Of a stretch of 11,038 bases of DNA, positions 1-6,734 are shown piece after piece. The stretch covers positions 1 through 11,038 of the forward strand of contig CAZCXP010000081.1 in assembly GCA_964502665.1 (NCBI GenBank), in the 5' to 3' direction. The stretch comes from SOKG01 sp964502665. Its GTDB lineage: Bacteria > Chloroflexota > Dehalococcoidia > SZUA-161. The notes beneath the pieces are model-generated. The model was not told where the DNA came from. It was given only the letters and a program-made list of their open reading frames with translations, and did not search any database. Within the stretch, counting starts at the first letter, position 1. Each line of letters starts with the position of its first letter. The position numbers and the translations under genes were made by a program.

Positions 1-433
1 GCGTGTTCTTGTCTTCAATGGCGGGGCCGTTCAAGGTTTCCATCAGGGAAAGGGCTTCCTCTCTTTCTGCTTCACTAAGCCGACTTAACCGAGTTTCCAT
101 AATGTTTACCGCATATTTTTCTTCGTAGGCCCCACTGCCAATGAGTATGAGTTTTTTTACCAATGAAGGATACCGGGCGGCAAAGATAAAGCTGAGCATT
201 GCACCCCATGAGAAACCAATCAATGTGACAGGAGGGTCTCCGTTCTTCTCTAAAACGGCCTTCAGCTCTTGGACTTGCCCTCCGAGTGTTGTTGCTGTTT
301 GAAGTGGCTCTAGAACACCCCTAACGGAGGAGAGTTCCCGAGCAACTGGTGCCATTTCACCGGGTGCACCTGGTCCACCGTGAATGACGGCTACATTGAA
401 AGGCTTGTTTCCATATTTTCTCAACCTCTTCAT
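1..433 (-). CDS. Alpha/beta hydrolase, N-terminal part (runs off left edge)
   Basis: A partial gene read on the minus strand from an ATG at 433 gives 144 residues with no stop before the window edge. Two alpha/beta-hydrolase hallmarks are visible. HGGPG at residues 18-22 is the oxyanion-hole loop typical of the proline iminopeptidase-like branch, and GFSWG at 73-77 is the nucleophile elbow with Ser75 as catalytic nucleophile. The acid and histidine of the triad would lie in the missing C-terminal part, as would the cap domain that sets substrate range. No signal peptide is visible, so it is probably cytoplasmic. The ATG is the first usual start after an in-frame TGA eight codons upstream; the Shine-Dalgarno match is weak. 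The substrate cannot be told: peptidase, esterase and haloperoxidase-like enzymes share this fold. The fold call is firm, the function open. Confidence 0.85.
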   Translation of the reverse strand, partial: MKRLRKYGNKPFNVAVIHGGPGAPGEMAPVARELSSVRGVLEPLQTATTLGGQVQELKAVLEKNGDPPVTLIGFSWGAMLSFIFAARYPSLVKKLILIGSGAYEEKYAVNIMETRLSRLSEAEREEALSLMETLNGPAIEDKNT

Positions 434-612
434 ATTTATACCGAGTTCAAGCTCTTTTCAATTCAAGAATAGATGGGTTCGCTTAGTTTTGCAGCCCCAT
501 TTCCCAAAGCACTGAGCAAGTAAACAAGCCGCGGGACAAACTGAGGCTTTGGACTACCCTGTGGGAAAAGGAAAGCCGCCGTTGAAAGCCAGTTATCCTG
601 AACATGCCTGGG
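434..612. other. Intergenic region between regulator and hydrolase genes
   Basis: This stretch of about 180 bp separates the stop of the LuxR-type gene from the start of the hydrolase gene; both genes read leftward. I see no convincing hairpin plus T-run terminator and no close match to a -35/-10 pair, so whether the two genes share a transcript cannot be decided from the sequence. Confidence 0.4.
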
Positions 613-969
613 CTATTCGATGCCTGATAGTGGTCGAGCCTGTTCAAGCTTCCATTTCAGTCGTTGGGTTACCATCTCTAGCGCTTCTGGGCCCAGGGAC
701 GCAAGCAGATCTGCCAGCTCGTCCAGAGAATAGACCTCCTGGGTGTTCAGGAGGCCTCGTTTCATGGCCAGGAGGACTGCCTGCGCCCTGTTGCGCGCTT
801 TGAGCTTGACGCATGCCCGGTGCAGGCATAGCTTCACTGTGCCGGTGGATGTGAAAAGATGTTGAGCGATCTCCTGATTAGTCAGCCCCTGGCCGACCAG
901 GACAAACACCTCTCGCTCCCTCTGGGTCAGCACGGTATCTTGTTGCTCTCCCATGGCATACCACGGCAT
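613..969 (-). CDS. Stand-alone LuxR/GerE-type helix-turn-helix regulator
   Basis: This 118-aa cytoplasmic protein consists mostly of one LuxR C-terminal (GerE-type) DNA-binding domain. LTQREREVFVLVGQGLTNQE starts near residue 14 and is followed by EIAQHLF and the recognition helix around STGTVKLCLHRACVKL, matching the family pattern LTxREREVL...G.tNkEIA..L..S..TVk.....i..KL. There is no receiver, PAS or autoinducer domain, so it is not a classical response regulator. About 45 acidic and leucine-rich residues follow the domain (EVYSLDELADLL onward) and may form a dimerisation or partner-binding segment. An ATG at 969 is chosen; a TTG directly before it (972) and an ATG at 954 are alternatives, none with a clear Shine-Dalgarno site. 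It has its own promoter and diverges from the metallohydrolase unit, which it could regulate (inference). Confidence 0.85.
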   Translation of the reverse strand: MPWYAMGEQQDTVLTQREREVFVLVGQGLTNQEIAQHLFTSTGTVKLCLHRACVKLKARNRAQAVLLAMKRGLLNTQEVYSLDELADLLASLGPEALEMVTQRLKWKLEQARPLSGIE

Positions 970-995
970 CAAACTAGCACAATCTGGTAAGTGAA

Positions 996-1024
996 ACTTT
1001 AATTCGCGGGCTGGTTTTTGTCAA
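996..1024 (-). promoter_or_regulatory. Sigma70-type promoter for the LuxR-type gene
   Basis: On the minus strand, a perfect -35 box TTGACA (1019-1024) is followed after exactly 17 bp by TAAAGT (996-1001; 4 of 6 to TATAAT). An A-rich stretch at about 1040-1055, just upstream of the -35, could act as an UP element. The predicted start point lies near 989, giving a leader of about 20 nt to the ATG at 969. Confidence 0.65.
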
Positions 1025-1075
1025 GATAGCGTAATGCCTATTTTTTGTTCTTTTCTCGCTTGCCGGGCTGGAGCG

Positions 1076-1105
1076 CTGACTTTGGGGATAACCTGATGTT
1101 ATAAT
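1076..1105 (+). promoter_or_regulatory. Sigma70-type promoter for the metallohydrolase unit
   Basis: A perfect TATAAT at 1100-1105 is preceded by CTGACT (1076-1081; 4 of 6 to TTGACA) at 18-bp spacing. The predicted start is near 1112, about 33 nt before the TTG start codon. This promoter faces away from the LuxR-gene promoter about 50 bp to the left, so the two share a short control region. Confidence 0.6.
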
Positions 1106-1133
1106 CTATTTAGACGCGAACAGTTTAAATATT

Positions 1134-1147
1134 AGGGGGCTGAGTTG
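1134..1147 (+). promoter_or_regulatory. Ribosome binding site fixing a TTG start
   Basis: AGGGGG at 1134-1139 stands 5 nt before TTG at 1145-1147. The next in-frame ATG (1193) lacks such a site and would remove a conserved-looking N-terminus, so the TTG start is preferred. Confidence 0.7.
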
Positions 1148-1888
1148 AAGCTTGTAGACAACTTCTATGCGTATCTTTGGCCTGGTGTCACCATGGCTGA
1201 GATGCAGAGATACGGCAACAATTGCAACTCTTATGTTGTTGCCCAAGCCCTTCCTGAGAACAAACACGTCCTGGTAGACCCCGGGATGGTGGTTAACGAG
1301 GCCAGGCAGAATTGCCTGGAACGGCTGGTCTCCGAGATGGGCAAGGACGGGTTCAAGATCGAGGACGTAGGTTTGATACTCAATACGCATGCCCATCCCG
1401 ACCACTATGGGGCTTCCGAAGCGATCAGAGAAATGAGCGGCGCGCAGGTTGCCATGCCCAAGGGGGATGATGACTTCCTCAAGCTGGCGGGGGGTGAAAT
1501 GGCCCAGGTTCTCAAGCAGATGGGCTTTGAGATGCCGGAGGTCCATCCGGATTTCTACCTTACGGAGGGCGAACTGCGTCTCGGCCGGGACCTGGTCGCT
1601 AGAATAATGCTTACCCCCGGCCACTCGCAGGGTCATATAGCAATCTATTGGCCTGATGCCAAGGTTTTCATGGGGGGAGACCTGATATTCTACGGAAGCA
1701 CCGGACGCGTGGATATACCCGGTGGCAGCGCCCAGTCGCTCAAGGAGAGCATAGAGAGGGTTGCCGAACTGGACATCGAGTACCTGCTGACCGGTCACCA
1801 GTACGGTGCCCCGGGAATCATACAGGGTAAAGAGGAGATAAGGAAGAACTTCGAGACCATCAGGAGACACATCTTCCCCTATCTCTGA
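1145..1888 (+). CDS. MBL-fold metallohydrolase
   Basis: This 247-aa protein has the metallo-beta-lactamase fold and the full set of metal ligands. THAHPDH gives His82, His84, Asp86 and His87; TPGH gives His160; GGDL gives Asp179; TGH gives His218. These would hold a two-metal centre (zinc, or iron as in glyoxalase II-like members) that hydrolyses an ester, thioester or similar bond. No signal peptide is seen, so it is not a secreted antibiotic-type lactamase, and no extra domain (rhodanese, flavodoxin) is fused. The length is normal for a single-domain member. Candidates are hydroxyacylglutathione-hydrolase-like thioesterases or lactonases; the substrate is not readable. It is first in a probable operon, 59 nt before the helical protein gene and followed by a methyltransferase gene. 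Confidence 0.92.
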   Translation: MKLVDNFYAYLWPGVTMAEMQRYGNNCNSYVVAQALPENKHVLVDPGMVVNEARQNCLERLVSEMGKDGFKIEDVGLILNTHAHPDHYGASEAIREMSGAQVAMPKGDDDFLKLAGGEMAQVLKQMGFEMPEVHPDFYLTEGELRLGRDLVARIMLTPGHSQGHIAIYWPDAKVFMGGDLIFYGSTGRVDIPGGSAQSLKESIERVAELDIEYLLTGHQYGAPGIIQGKEEIRKNFETIRRHIFPYL

Positions 1889-1947
1889 GCTCTTTTGCCT
1901 TGTCAGGCCAAGGATTAATACCCTGAAATAAACGGCAGGACAGGGAT

Positions 1948-2514
1948 ATGTCAAGCGAGAATGAGAAGATAAAGAGTGCACTGGAGATCGCTTTGGAGAA
2001 AGCCGAGAAGCTGGGTGCTCTATCTGAGGAGGAACGGCAGAGATTGAAGGACGAGGAGCTTGTGGCAGCCGGCGAGGCCCTGGCCAAGCGCTACCTGGAC
2101 GGATTGCCTCTTCGCGACATTGAGGTGGAGCTGGGAAGGCGCCGGGAGGGAGACCGCCAGGGAATCAGCCGCAATCTGCTGTCGCGTCTTGTAGATAAGA
2201 TTGACATGGAACACACTGCGGGGAACGAGAGGATACTGGCTGCCATTCAGCATCTGTCTGGAGACTCAGGGGTTGTGCGGAGCATGAGAGATCTGCTCCA
2301 GGAATATGAAGCCGCGATGGAAAAGGCCCGGCGGGAAAAACAGAGCGCGCTGGAGGCAGCGAAGAGGAGAGGACTGGAGCTAAAGGGAATATCCGGCTCC
2401 GCTGTCGACCCTGCAATTGAAACCTCGCCGGAATGGCTCCAGATACGGCACCAGTTGGACTCCCATTATCAGCAGCGCCTGGAGCAGATGAAGCGTAAGT
2501 GCAGTAACCTCTGA
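1948..2514 (+). CDS. Conserved-looking charged helical protein, function unknown
   Basis: This 188-aa protein is soluble and has no recognised catalytic motif. It is very rich in Glu, Lys, Arg, Leu and Ala. Residues 1-50 (starting with IKSALEIALEKAEKLG) and about 110-145 look helical and coiled-coil prone; a shorter helix covers about 160-185. There is no membrane segment or signal peptide. The opening recalls a small conserved hypothetical family of anaerobic bacteria that I remember but cannot name securely. The start is supported by AGGA at 1937-1940, 7 nt before the ATG. It sits between the metallohydrolase and methyltransferase genes on the same strand with short gaps, so co-transcription is likely. 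A scaffold or adaptor role would be a guess. Confidence 0.75.
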   Translation: MSSENEKIKSALEIALEKAEKLGALSEEERQRLKDEELVAAGEALAKRYLDGLPLRDIEVELGRRREGDRQGISRNLLSRLVDKIDMEHTAGNERILAAIQHLSGDSGVVRSMRDLLQEYEAAMEKARREKQSALEAAKRRGLELKGISGSAVDPAIETSPEWLQIRHQLDSHYQQRLEQMKRKCSNL

Positions 2515-2530
2515 GGGCTGACTACAGAAC

Positions 2531-2543
2531 GAGGAAGCGCGTG
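2531..2543 (+). promoter_or_regulatory. Ribosome binding site fixing a GTG start
   Basis: GAGGAAG at 2531-2537 stands 3 nt before GTG at 2541-2543. Measured from the core GAGG the spacing is 6 nt, which is normal. It supports the GTG over internal ATGs and shows the methyltransferase gene has its own translation signal 26 nt after the upstream stop. Confidence 0.55.
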
Positions 2544-3533
2544 AACTTGTTTGAGGCTGACAACCTAGAGGCGGCAATGGGCTTACTGGAACTTAACTGG
2601 CAGTTTCGGGCGTCACGGGCCTTGATGACAGCTCATCAGGTTGGCATTTTTGAAGCGCTTCGGGAGCCAAGAACGGTTGCCGATGTGGCAGCACAGTGTA
2701 ACACCGACACAAGTATGACCGAGAAGCTGCTCATCGCCTGCTGCGCCCTCGGTCTTCTGCGGCGTGATGACGACCATTTTGTGCTGACGCAGTTGGCACG
2801 CGATACCCTCCTTGTGGAAAGCCCGCGCTATCTCGGTGGCGTTCTCGATCACAGCGAAAGCCTCTGGTGGGCCTGGACAGGGCTCCCCGACATAGTACGA
2901 ACGGGAGGGCGTGGAGCAGCACCAATGCCACCTGAAGCTTTCATTTCCCGCTGGCATGAGCACTGGATATGGGCCATGCATGGCAATGCCGCCAATGGTG
3001 TGGCGCAATGGGTGGCAAGACAACTGGACTTGAGTGACCGAAGTCTGCTGCTCGATGTCGGTGGAGGCCCGGGCACTTATAGCGTTGCCCTGTGCCAACG
3101 CTTCCCCAATCTGAGGGCTGTCGTATGGGATGTGTCACAGACCATTGCTATTGCCCAGCAGGTGATCGAGCGGTTCCACATGAGCGACCGGATCGCTGTG
3201 CAAGAAGGTGACTGGAACCGTGACGAGTTCGGCGAAGGTTATGATTGCCTGTTGATGGCCAACATCATGCACGGGCCCGGCAGTCAAGCGGAGACGAGGC
3301 TGAAGCAGGGAATGCGTGCGCTGGTGCCACGCGGATTGCTTATCGCGCACGACTTTTTGCTGAACAACGACAGAAGTGGGCCGCTACCAGCAGCGCTGTT
3401 CAACTTGATGATCGGTGCCTACACAGTGAATGAGTTGCTTGCTCTTATTGGTTCGGCAGGTTTTGCAGAGGCGTCGCTTATCGGCTATAACGCCCAGCGA
3501 GGGAGCGGCGTTATCACGGCGATACGTCCGTAG
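2541..3533 (+). CDS. SAM-dependent methyltransferase, O-methyltransferase (family 2)-like
   Basis: This 330-aa protein has the two-part build of the acetylserotonin/hydroxyneurosporene O-methyltransferase family. Residues about 15-95 look like the N-terminal winged-helix dimerisation domain (FRASRALMTAHQVGIFEAL and following). From about 165 on there is a Rossmann methyltransferase domain. LDVGGGPGTYS (171-181) is the SAM-binding loop, VVWD ends in Asp197 as the likely ribose ligand, and GDW (223-225) fits the adenine-site motif. NIMHGPG places His244 where this family has its catalytic base, so transfer to a hydroxyl group is the best guess. DFLLN (271-275) matches the conserved strand near the C-terminus. 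The acceptor is unknown; natural-product, isoprenoid or quinone-like molecules are typical in the family. It is last in the metallohydrolase unit and converges with the glycosyltransferase gene 45 bp away. Confidence 0.9.
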   Translation: MNLFEADNLEAAMGLLELNWQFRASRALMTAHQVGIFEALREPRTVADVAAQCNTDTSMTEKLLIACCALGLLRRDDDHFVLTQLARDTLLVESPRYLGGVLDHSESLWWAWTGLPDIVRTGGRGAAPMPPEAFISRWHEHWIWAMHGNAANGVAQWVARQLDLSDRSLLLDVGGGPGTYSVALCQRFPNLRAVVWDVSQTIAIAQQVIERFHMSDRIAVQEGDWNRDEFGEGYDCLLMANIMHGPGSQAETRLKQGMRALVPRGLLIAHDFLLNNDRSGPLPAALFNLMIGAYTVNELLALIGSAGFAEASLIGYNAQRGSGVITAIRP

Positions 3534-3578
3534 CTCGCCAAAGTACCCACACCCTCTTCTCTGATCGTGAAGCGTTGG

Positions 3579-4850
3579 CTAGGCACTGAGGGGAACAGGC
3601 GTATTTGTAACCAAACGCGGAACTCGCCTGGAACGGCAGAGTTGCCCTGCCAGCTCAAAGTGCTTCAACGCCTGATTCTTCCACGAGAACTCCTCAGCGT
3701 ATCTCACCGCTCGCTCCGCCATTTCGTTCCTGAGCCTGGGGTGGAGCATAAGCTCTCTGATCCCGGCAATTAGTTGTTCGAAGTCTGCACTAATCAACCC
3801 GCCGGCCATTCTCACGGTTTCGCCGACACCCTCCAAGTCCCGGCAGGCAATCGTGGCCCCAGCGCCCAAGGCGTGTGCCACAATTCCGCTCTGGGTGCAA
3901 TCGCTTGGCCAGTAGAAATAGACATCCAAAGCTCTCAGCATGACAGGGAGCATATCTCCAGGCAGATAAGTCTCCAAGAAGAACTGTCCTGCGCCGTTGT
4001 ACCTGGTCCTCAATTCCGCGGCACACTTGCTATCGGTGCTGTTGTCGACTTGCCGCAAGAAGCCGGCATAGACCGCTGCAATCTTTTGCCGGGGCAGCAT
4101 CTGCCGCAGCGCATTACGCGCATGATAGAGGAACTCGATACCTTTGCTGGCGGAGATGAATCCAGACCCGCCTATCAGCATCATGTCCGGGTCCAGCAGC
4201 ACACGTTGCTGCCTCAAGCTATCCTTGCTTGCCTGATTCAGGCCGCATTCACCCACCAAATAGTCGTGAATCCTCGCCCTGGCGTCCGCTCTGCTCATCC
4301 TTGCTACTTCAGGATAGAGGTGAGTACCATGACATAGCACATGCACCTTGCCACTATATTCTGGGAGGGCACTGGTGACTGCCTGATACACGCCATCGCT
4401 AAACACCGTGATCGCATCCGTGTGAGGCAGCAGCAAACGCAGGAAGGAGTACTCCTGTCTACGCAGGCCGTAAGAAGTCTCACTGCTTTGAAAGTGAAGT
4501 GAGTGCAGGGTAACAACCTTTGTGTTGTTTAAGTCCCTGAGCATGTTAACAAATCTGGCGCTGTCTCTCCAGATGCCGAATTCGTGTTGAAACCAGAGAA
4601 CTCGGTCTTCATGCGCCCTCAGCCCCTTCAAGATGGAACTGGCAGAGAAATCATCGCGGCCAGGTATGCCGTACCAAACGGGATTGGTGAGTGGAGCGCG
4701 GTCATCGCTCAAAGGCATGCCATAGTTGTCCAGATTGAACGATAGCACATCCCATCTGCCGGGTGGGCTTTCTCTGGTGATGAAGCCGGCATAATCTGCA
4801 ATTCCGCAGATTATGGGCTTGTATGGTGTAATGAAGGTAATAAACGCCAT
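3579..4850 (-). CDS. GT-B fold glycosyltransferase, GT4-like
   Basis: This 423-aa cytoplasmic or membrane-peripheral protein would transfer a sugar from a nucleotide donor to an unknown acceptor. The N-terminus (FITFITPYKPIICGIADYAG) is the acceptor-side Rossmann domain, where GIADY mimics the usual glycine-rich loop. QHEFGIW (88-94) is a motif often seen in GT4 enzymes. HG at 174-175 precedes the donor domain, and GSGFISASKG (228-237) matches the G..i..KG strand that contacts the donor phosphate. SDCTQSGIVAHALGAG (316-331) falls where GT4 enzymes carry their E-x7-E motif, but the first Glu is absent here (Ser/Gln-rich), and a Glu appears later in DLEGVGE. There are no membrane spans. The start is supported by AAGGAAGAG a few nt before the ATG at 4850. 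It is transcribed alone from a very strong promoter. Confidence 0.85.
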   Translation of the reverse strand: MAFITFITPYKPIICGIADYAGFITRESPPGRWDVLSFNLDNYGMPLSDDRAPLTNPVWYGIPGRDDFSASSILKGLRAHEDRVLWFQHEFGIWRDSARFVNMLRDLNNTKVVTLHSLHFQSSETSYGLRRQEYSFLRLLLPHTDAITVFSDGVYQAVTSALPEYSGKVHVLCHGTHLYPEVARMSRADARARIHDYLVGECGLNQASKDSLRQQRVLLDPDMMLIGGSGFISASKGIEFLYHARNALRQMLPRQKIAAVYAGFLRQVDNSTDSKCAAELRTRYNGAGQFFLETYLPGDMLPVMLRALDVYFYWPSDCTQSGIVAHALGAGATIACRDLEGVGETVRMAGGLISADFEQLIAGIRELMLHPRLRNEMAERAVRYAEEFSWKNQALKHFELAGQLCRSRRVPRLVTNTPVPLSA

Positions 4851-4957
4851 CTAACTCTTCCTTGAGGCCACAAACTTTCCCGACAGTTGCTGTTGCCTGC
4901 TAAACAATAGCACCTGTACAAATGAGGACACTGGTGGAGAAACCGAGAGTGGCGAAA

Positions 4958-4986
4958 ATTATAATCCTGAGGATTTCCCATGTCAA
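4958..4986 (-). promoter_or_regulatory. Full-consensus sigma70 promoter for the glycosyltransferase gene
   Basis: On the minus strand, TTGACA (4981-4986) and TATAAT (4958-4963) are both perfect matches and are separated by exactly 17 bp. The predicted start is near 4951, leaving a leader of about 100 nt before the ATG at 4850. A promoter this close to ideal is expected to be strong unless repressed. Confidence 0.85.
4963..4975. promoter_or_regulatory. Operator-like palindrome inside the promoter spacer
   Basis: AATCCT-G-AGGATT is a perfect 6-bp inverted repeat around one central base. It lies between the -35 and -10 boxes of the glycosyltransferase promoter and overlaps the first base of the -10. 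A bound dimer here would block RNA polymerase, so a repressor site is plausible; no candidate repressor is identified. Confidence 0.45.
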
Positions 4987-5180
4987 GCTTTGAGGAAGAC
5001 ATATCTTACCCGCTCGCTCCGGTTACCTCAACCGTTCCGGAACAGTCTGTATCTCCTCGGCAATCGCTTCAGCAAAGGCCATCCGCCGTCACCATGATAA
5101 CCATCTGGGGATAAAGAAGCCATAAAATGAAGGGCAAAAAAGTTAAGAAGTTATTACATTTTCGGGCGCGCAACCTATGG

Positions 5181-5218
5181 GCTGGGTAGGTCGCCCGACG
5201 TCGGGCGACCTACCCAGC
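5181..5218. repeat. 38-bp perfect palindrome
   Basis: The half-site GCTGGGTAGGTCGCCCGAC (5181-5199) is followed at once by its exact reverse complement (5200-5218), with GACGTC at the centre. All 19 base pairs match and there is no loop, so it could form a cruciform in DNA or a long hairpin in RNA. No T-run follows closely on either strand, so it is not a standard intrinsic terminator. It lies about 80 nt past the stop of the second glycosyltransferase gene and could protect or end that transcript, or be a REP/MITE-like repeat. Confidence 0.9.
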
Positions 5219-5264
5219 TTCGACGGGCCCCTGAGTGAATCAGGGGCAGGCTCAGGGCGAACGG
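5219..5264. repeat. REP-like sequence split by a hairpin
   Basis: The outer pieces TTCGACGGGC (5219-5228) and CTCAGGGCGAACGG (5251-5264) resemble the two halves of a repeat I recall as common between genes in many bacteria. Between them lies a hairpin with a perfect 8-bp stem: GCCCCTGA (5227-5234) pairs with TCAGGGGC (5240-5247) around the loop GTGAA. It abuts the 38-bp palindrome, so the two may be one composite repeat. The hairpin is seen directly; the repeat identity is from memory. Confidence 0.55.
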
Positions 5265-5299
5265 AAGAAAGTCTATTGTCAGAACAAGTGTAGAAAACG

Positions 5300-6727
5300 T
5301 CAGACCTGGGAGCCCAGGGAACGGGCCCAGTGCATGGCATCCTTCAAGTGAGCGCGAAGCACATCAAAGCTGAAGTACCTCTTCCCCACCATAGTATTGT
5401 GGTCAGTGATGCTTTGCAGCTTCTCGGGGCTCGCAAGAATTGTTATCATCTCGCGGGCCGCTCGCGTCAGCACTTCGCGGGGCAGCTCGACAAGCCCCAT
5501 GTTGTCCCTCTCCGAGAGGAGCGTATCCCCAAGAGATACCACCCTGACGCCCTTTGGGGCGATATCCTCCTTGAAAACGGGATACTCAAACACTGCGACG
5601 GGCAGTTCAGCGGCGAACGCCTCGAGAAGCTGATTGCCAAATCCCTCCCATCCCGTGGGGTAGACGACGAAGTCAGCCATAGCATACAAATCGGGATATA
5701 GAGCGTAGAGCCCTTCATCCTCAGAACGATATGGGCGAACGTCGTCCCCCACGTATCTCCACACGATCTTCAGTGTATCGAGAAGCTTAAAGAGCTTCTT
5801 CTGGTAGTCAATGAAAGCCCGCTCCGGTCGACCAGCGAGAACAAGCATCACCCGACTCTTGTCGGAGAATACCTCGCCAGGGTAGAGCCTCCTGCCGATC
5901 ATCTCCTGGCGCAGGCTTTGCAGAACGGCGGTCAGGTGCCCTGCCAGTTCCGTCTGCTTGTTAGGGACAATGCGTGCACCTGCGAAGAGAACCACGTCAT
6001 GTGCCTCAATACCATACTTTGCCCGAAGACGCGCTCGAATTCTCATGCGCTCCCTGGGTTCCAGCCTTCGGTCAAAATCCATTGTGTCATGAATGACTTC
6101 GGCATCCACACCCTTCTCTCCAAGGCCTCTCTTGTTGCGCGTGTTGATCGTCCAGTGTCTGAGGTTAGGCATTCTTGGTGGGTAGTATCCCTCAAGGATC
6201 GACTTGGCGAAGTCGCAGGTTGGGGGGAATTTGTAGGCCCCTTCGCTGAGAATATCGTGATGGAGCGCGGCACAGGGTAGCCGCATCTCTCGAAGTAGCT
6301 CAGTCAGACTCACTGTGGCCGCGGGGTGAACAGGGAGGGAGAGCAGATTATGTACAAACAGCAAATCGGGCGCGAAATCCTCGATTACCTTGCCCAACTG
6401 CCGTTTCAGCTCCAGGCGAGAGGCATCAAAGGTGCTTCTGAGCTCGGCTTCGCTGGCAAGGTCGACAATCACGGGCCCGAATAGATTGCGCACTATGCTA
6501 GCCACTCCTTCACGGTCGAACTCCAACGCAGGTATGGGGAAATCCGCCCAATCGTATGCTGAGCAAATCGCCACCTGATGGCCCATCGCTTCCAGCAGGG
6601 CCTGGCGTTTTGATATCTCCAGGGAAACGCCGTCTGTGCCCGCTGAGTCGCGCGGATCCACATTTACTCGCTTCCCTTCGAATCCCCCAGCGGGAGCAGA
6701 GCGAAAATGAACAACAAGCGCTCTCAT
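5300..6727 (-). CDS. GT-B fold glycosyltransferase, GT4-like
   Basis: This 475-aa protein has two Rossmann-like halves and no membrane spans. The N-terminal half has the acceptor-side pattern (TDGVSLEISKRQALLEAMGHQV, of which GVSLE and LEAMGHQV are typical). FAGARIVPNKQTEL (249-261) carries the Arg and Lys that bind donor phosphates in GT4 enzymes. YPTGWEGFGNQLLEAFA (356-372) holds the E-x7-E motif with Glu361 and Glu369, followed by PVAVFEYPVF. This is a complete, probably active retaining enzyme, unlike the neighbour at 3579-4850, whose E-x7-E is eroded. The DGVSLE-type N-terminus recalls enzymes that glycosylate small molecules such as glycerate derivatives, but the acceptor cannot be assigned. 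It starts 7 nt after the fxsA stop; the TAGG of that stop region is the only Shine-Dalgarno-like site, which suggests translational coupling. Confidence 0.88.
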   Translation of the reverse strand: MRALVVHFRSAPAGGFEGKRVNVDPRDSAGTDGVSLEISKRQALLEAMGHQVAICSAYDWADFPIPALEFDREGVASIVRNLFGPVIVDLASEAELRSTFDASRLELKRQLGKVIEDFAPDLLFVHNLLSLPVHPAATVSLTELLREMRLPCAALHHDILSEGAYKFPPTCDFAKSILEGYYPPRMPNLRHWTINTRNKRGLGEKGVDAEVIHDTMDFDRRLEPRERMRIRARLRAKYGIEAHDVVLFAGARIVPNKQTELAGHLTAVLQSLRQEMIGRRLYPGEVFSDKSRVMLVLAGRPERAFIDYQKKLFKLLDTLKIVWRYVGDDVRPYRSEDEGLYALYPDLYAMADFVVYPTGWEGFGNQLLEAFAAELPVAVFEYPVFKEDIAPKGVRVVSLGDTLLSERDNMGLVELPREVLTRAAREMITILASPEKLQSITDHNTMVGKRYFSFDVLRAHLKDAMHWARSLGSQV

Positions 6728-6734
6728 CAGGAAC

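Larger units (their letters stand above)
4851..5299. other. 449-bp intergenic region with promoter and palindromes
   Basis: No reading frame here looks like a protein. The left part holds the leader and promoter of the 3579-4850 gene. A 10-bp palindrome, GTTCCGGAAC, lies at 5034-5043, upstream of that promoter. The stretch at about 5050-5160 becomes A/T-rich and shows no recognisable signal. The right part (5181-5264) holds two strong secondary structures, listed separately. Confidence 0.7.

Noticed and set aside
1106..1981. A 291-codon open frame on the minus strand
   Set aside because: It lies opposite the metallohydrolase gene, which has every metal ligand, a promoter and a ribosome site. 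The antisense translation shows no domain.
3774..4337. A 187-codon open frame on the plus strand
   Set aside because: It is the complement of the glycosyltransferase donor domain and has no start signal or recognisable domain.
5181..5218. Reading the 38-bp palindrome as an intrinsic terminator
   Set aside because: No T-run follows the stem on either strand, and it has no natural loop; the nearest T6 on the minus strand is about 45 nt away.
5181..5264. CRISPR array or attachment site
   Set aside because: There is only one copy of each structure, with no regular spacers, no cas genes, and no integrase or tRNA nearby.
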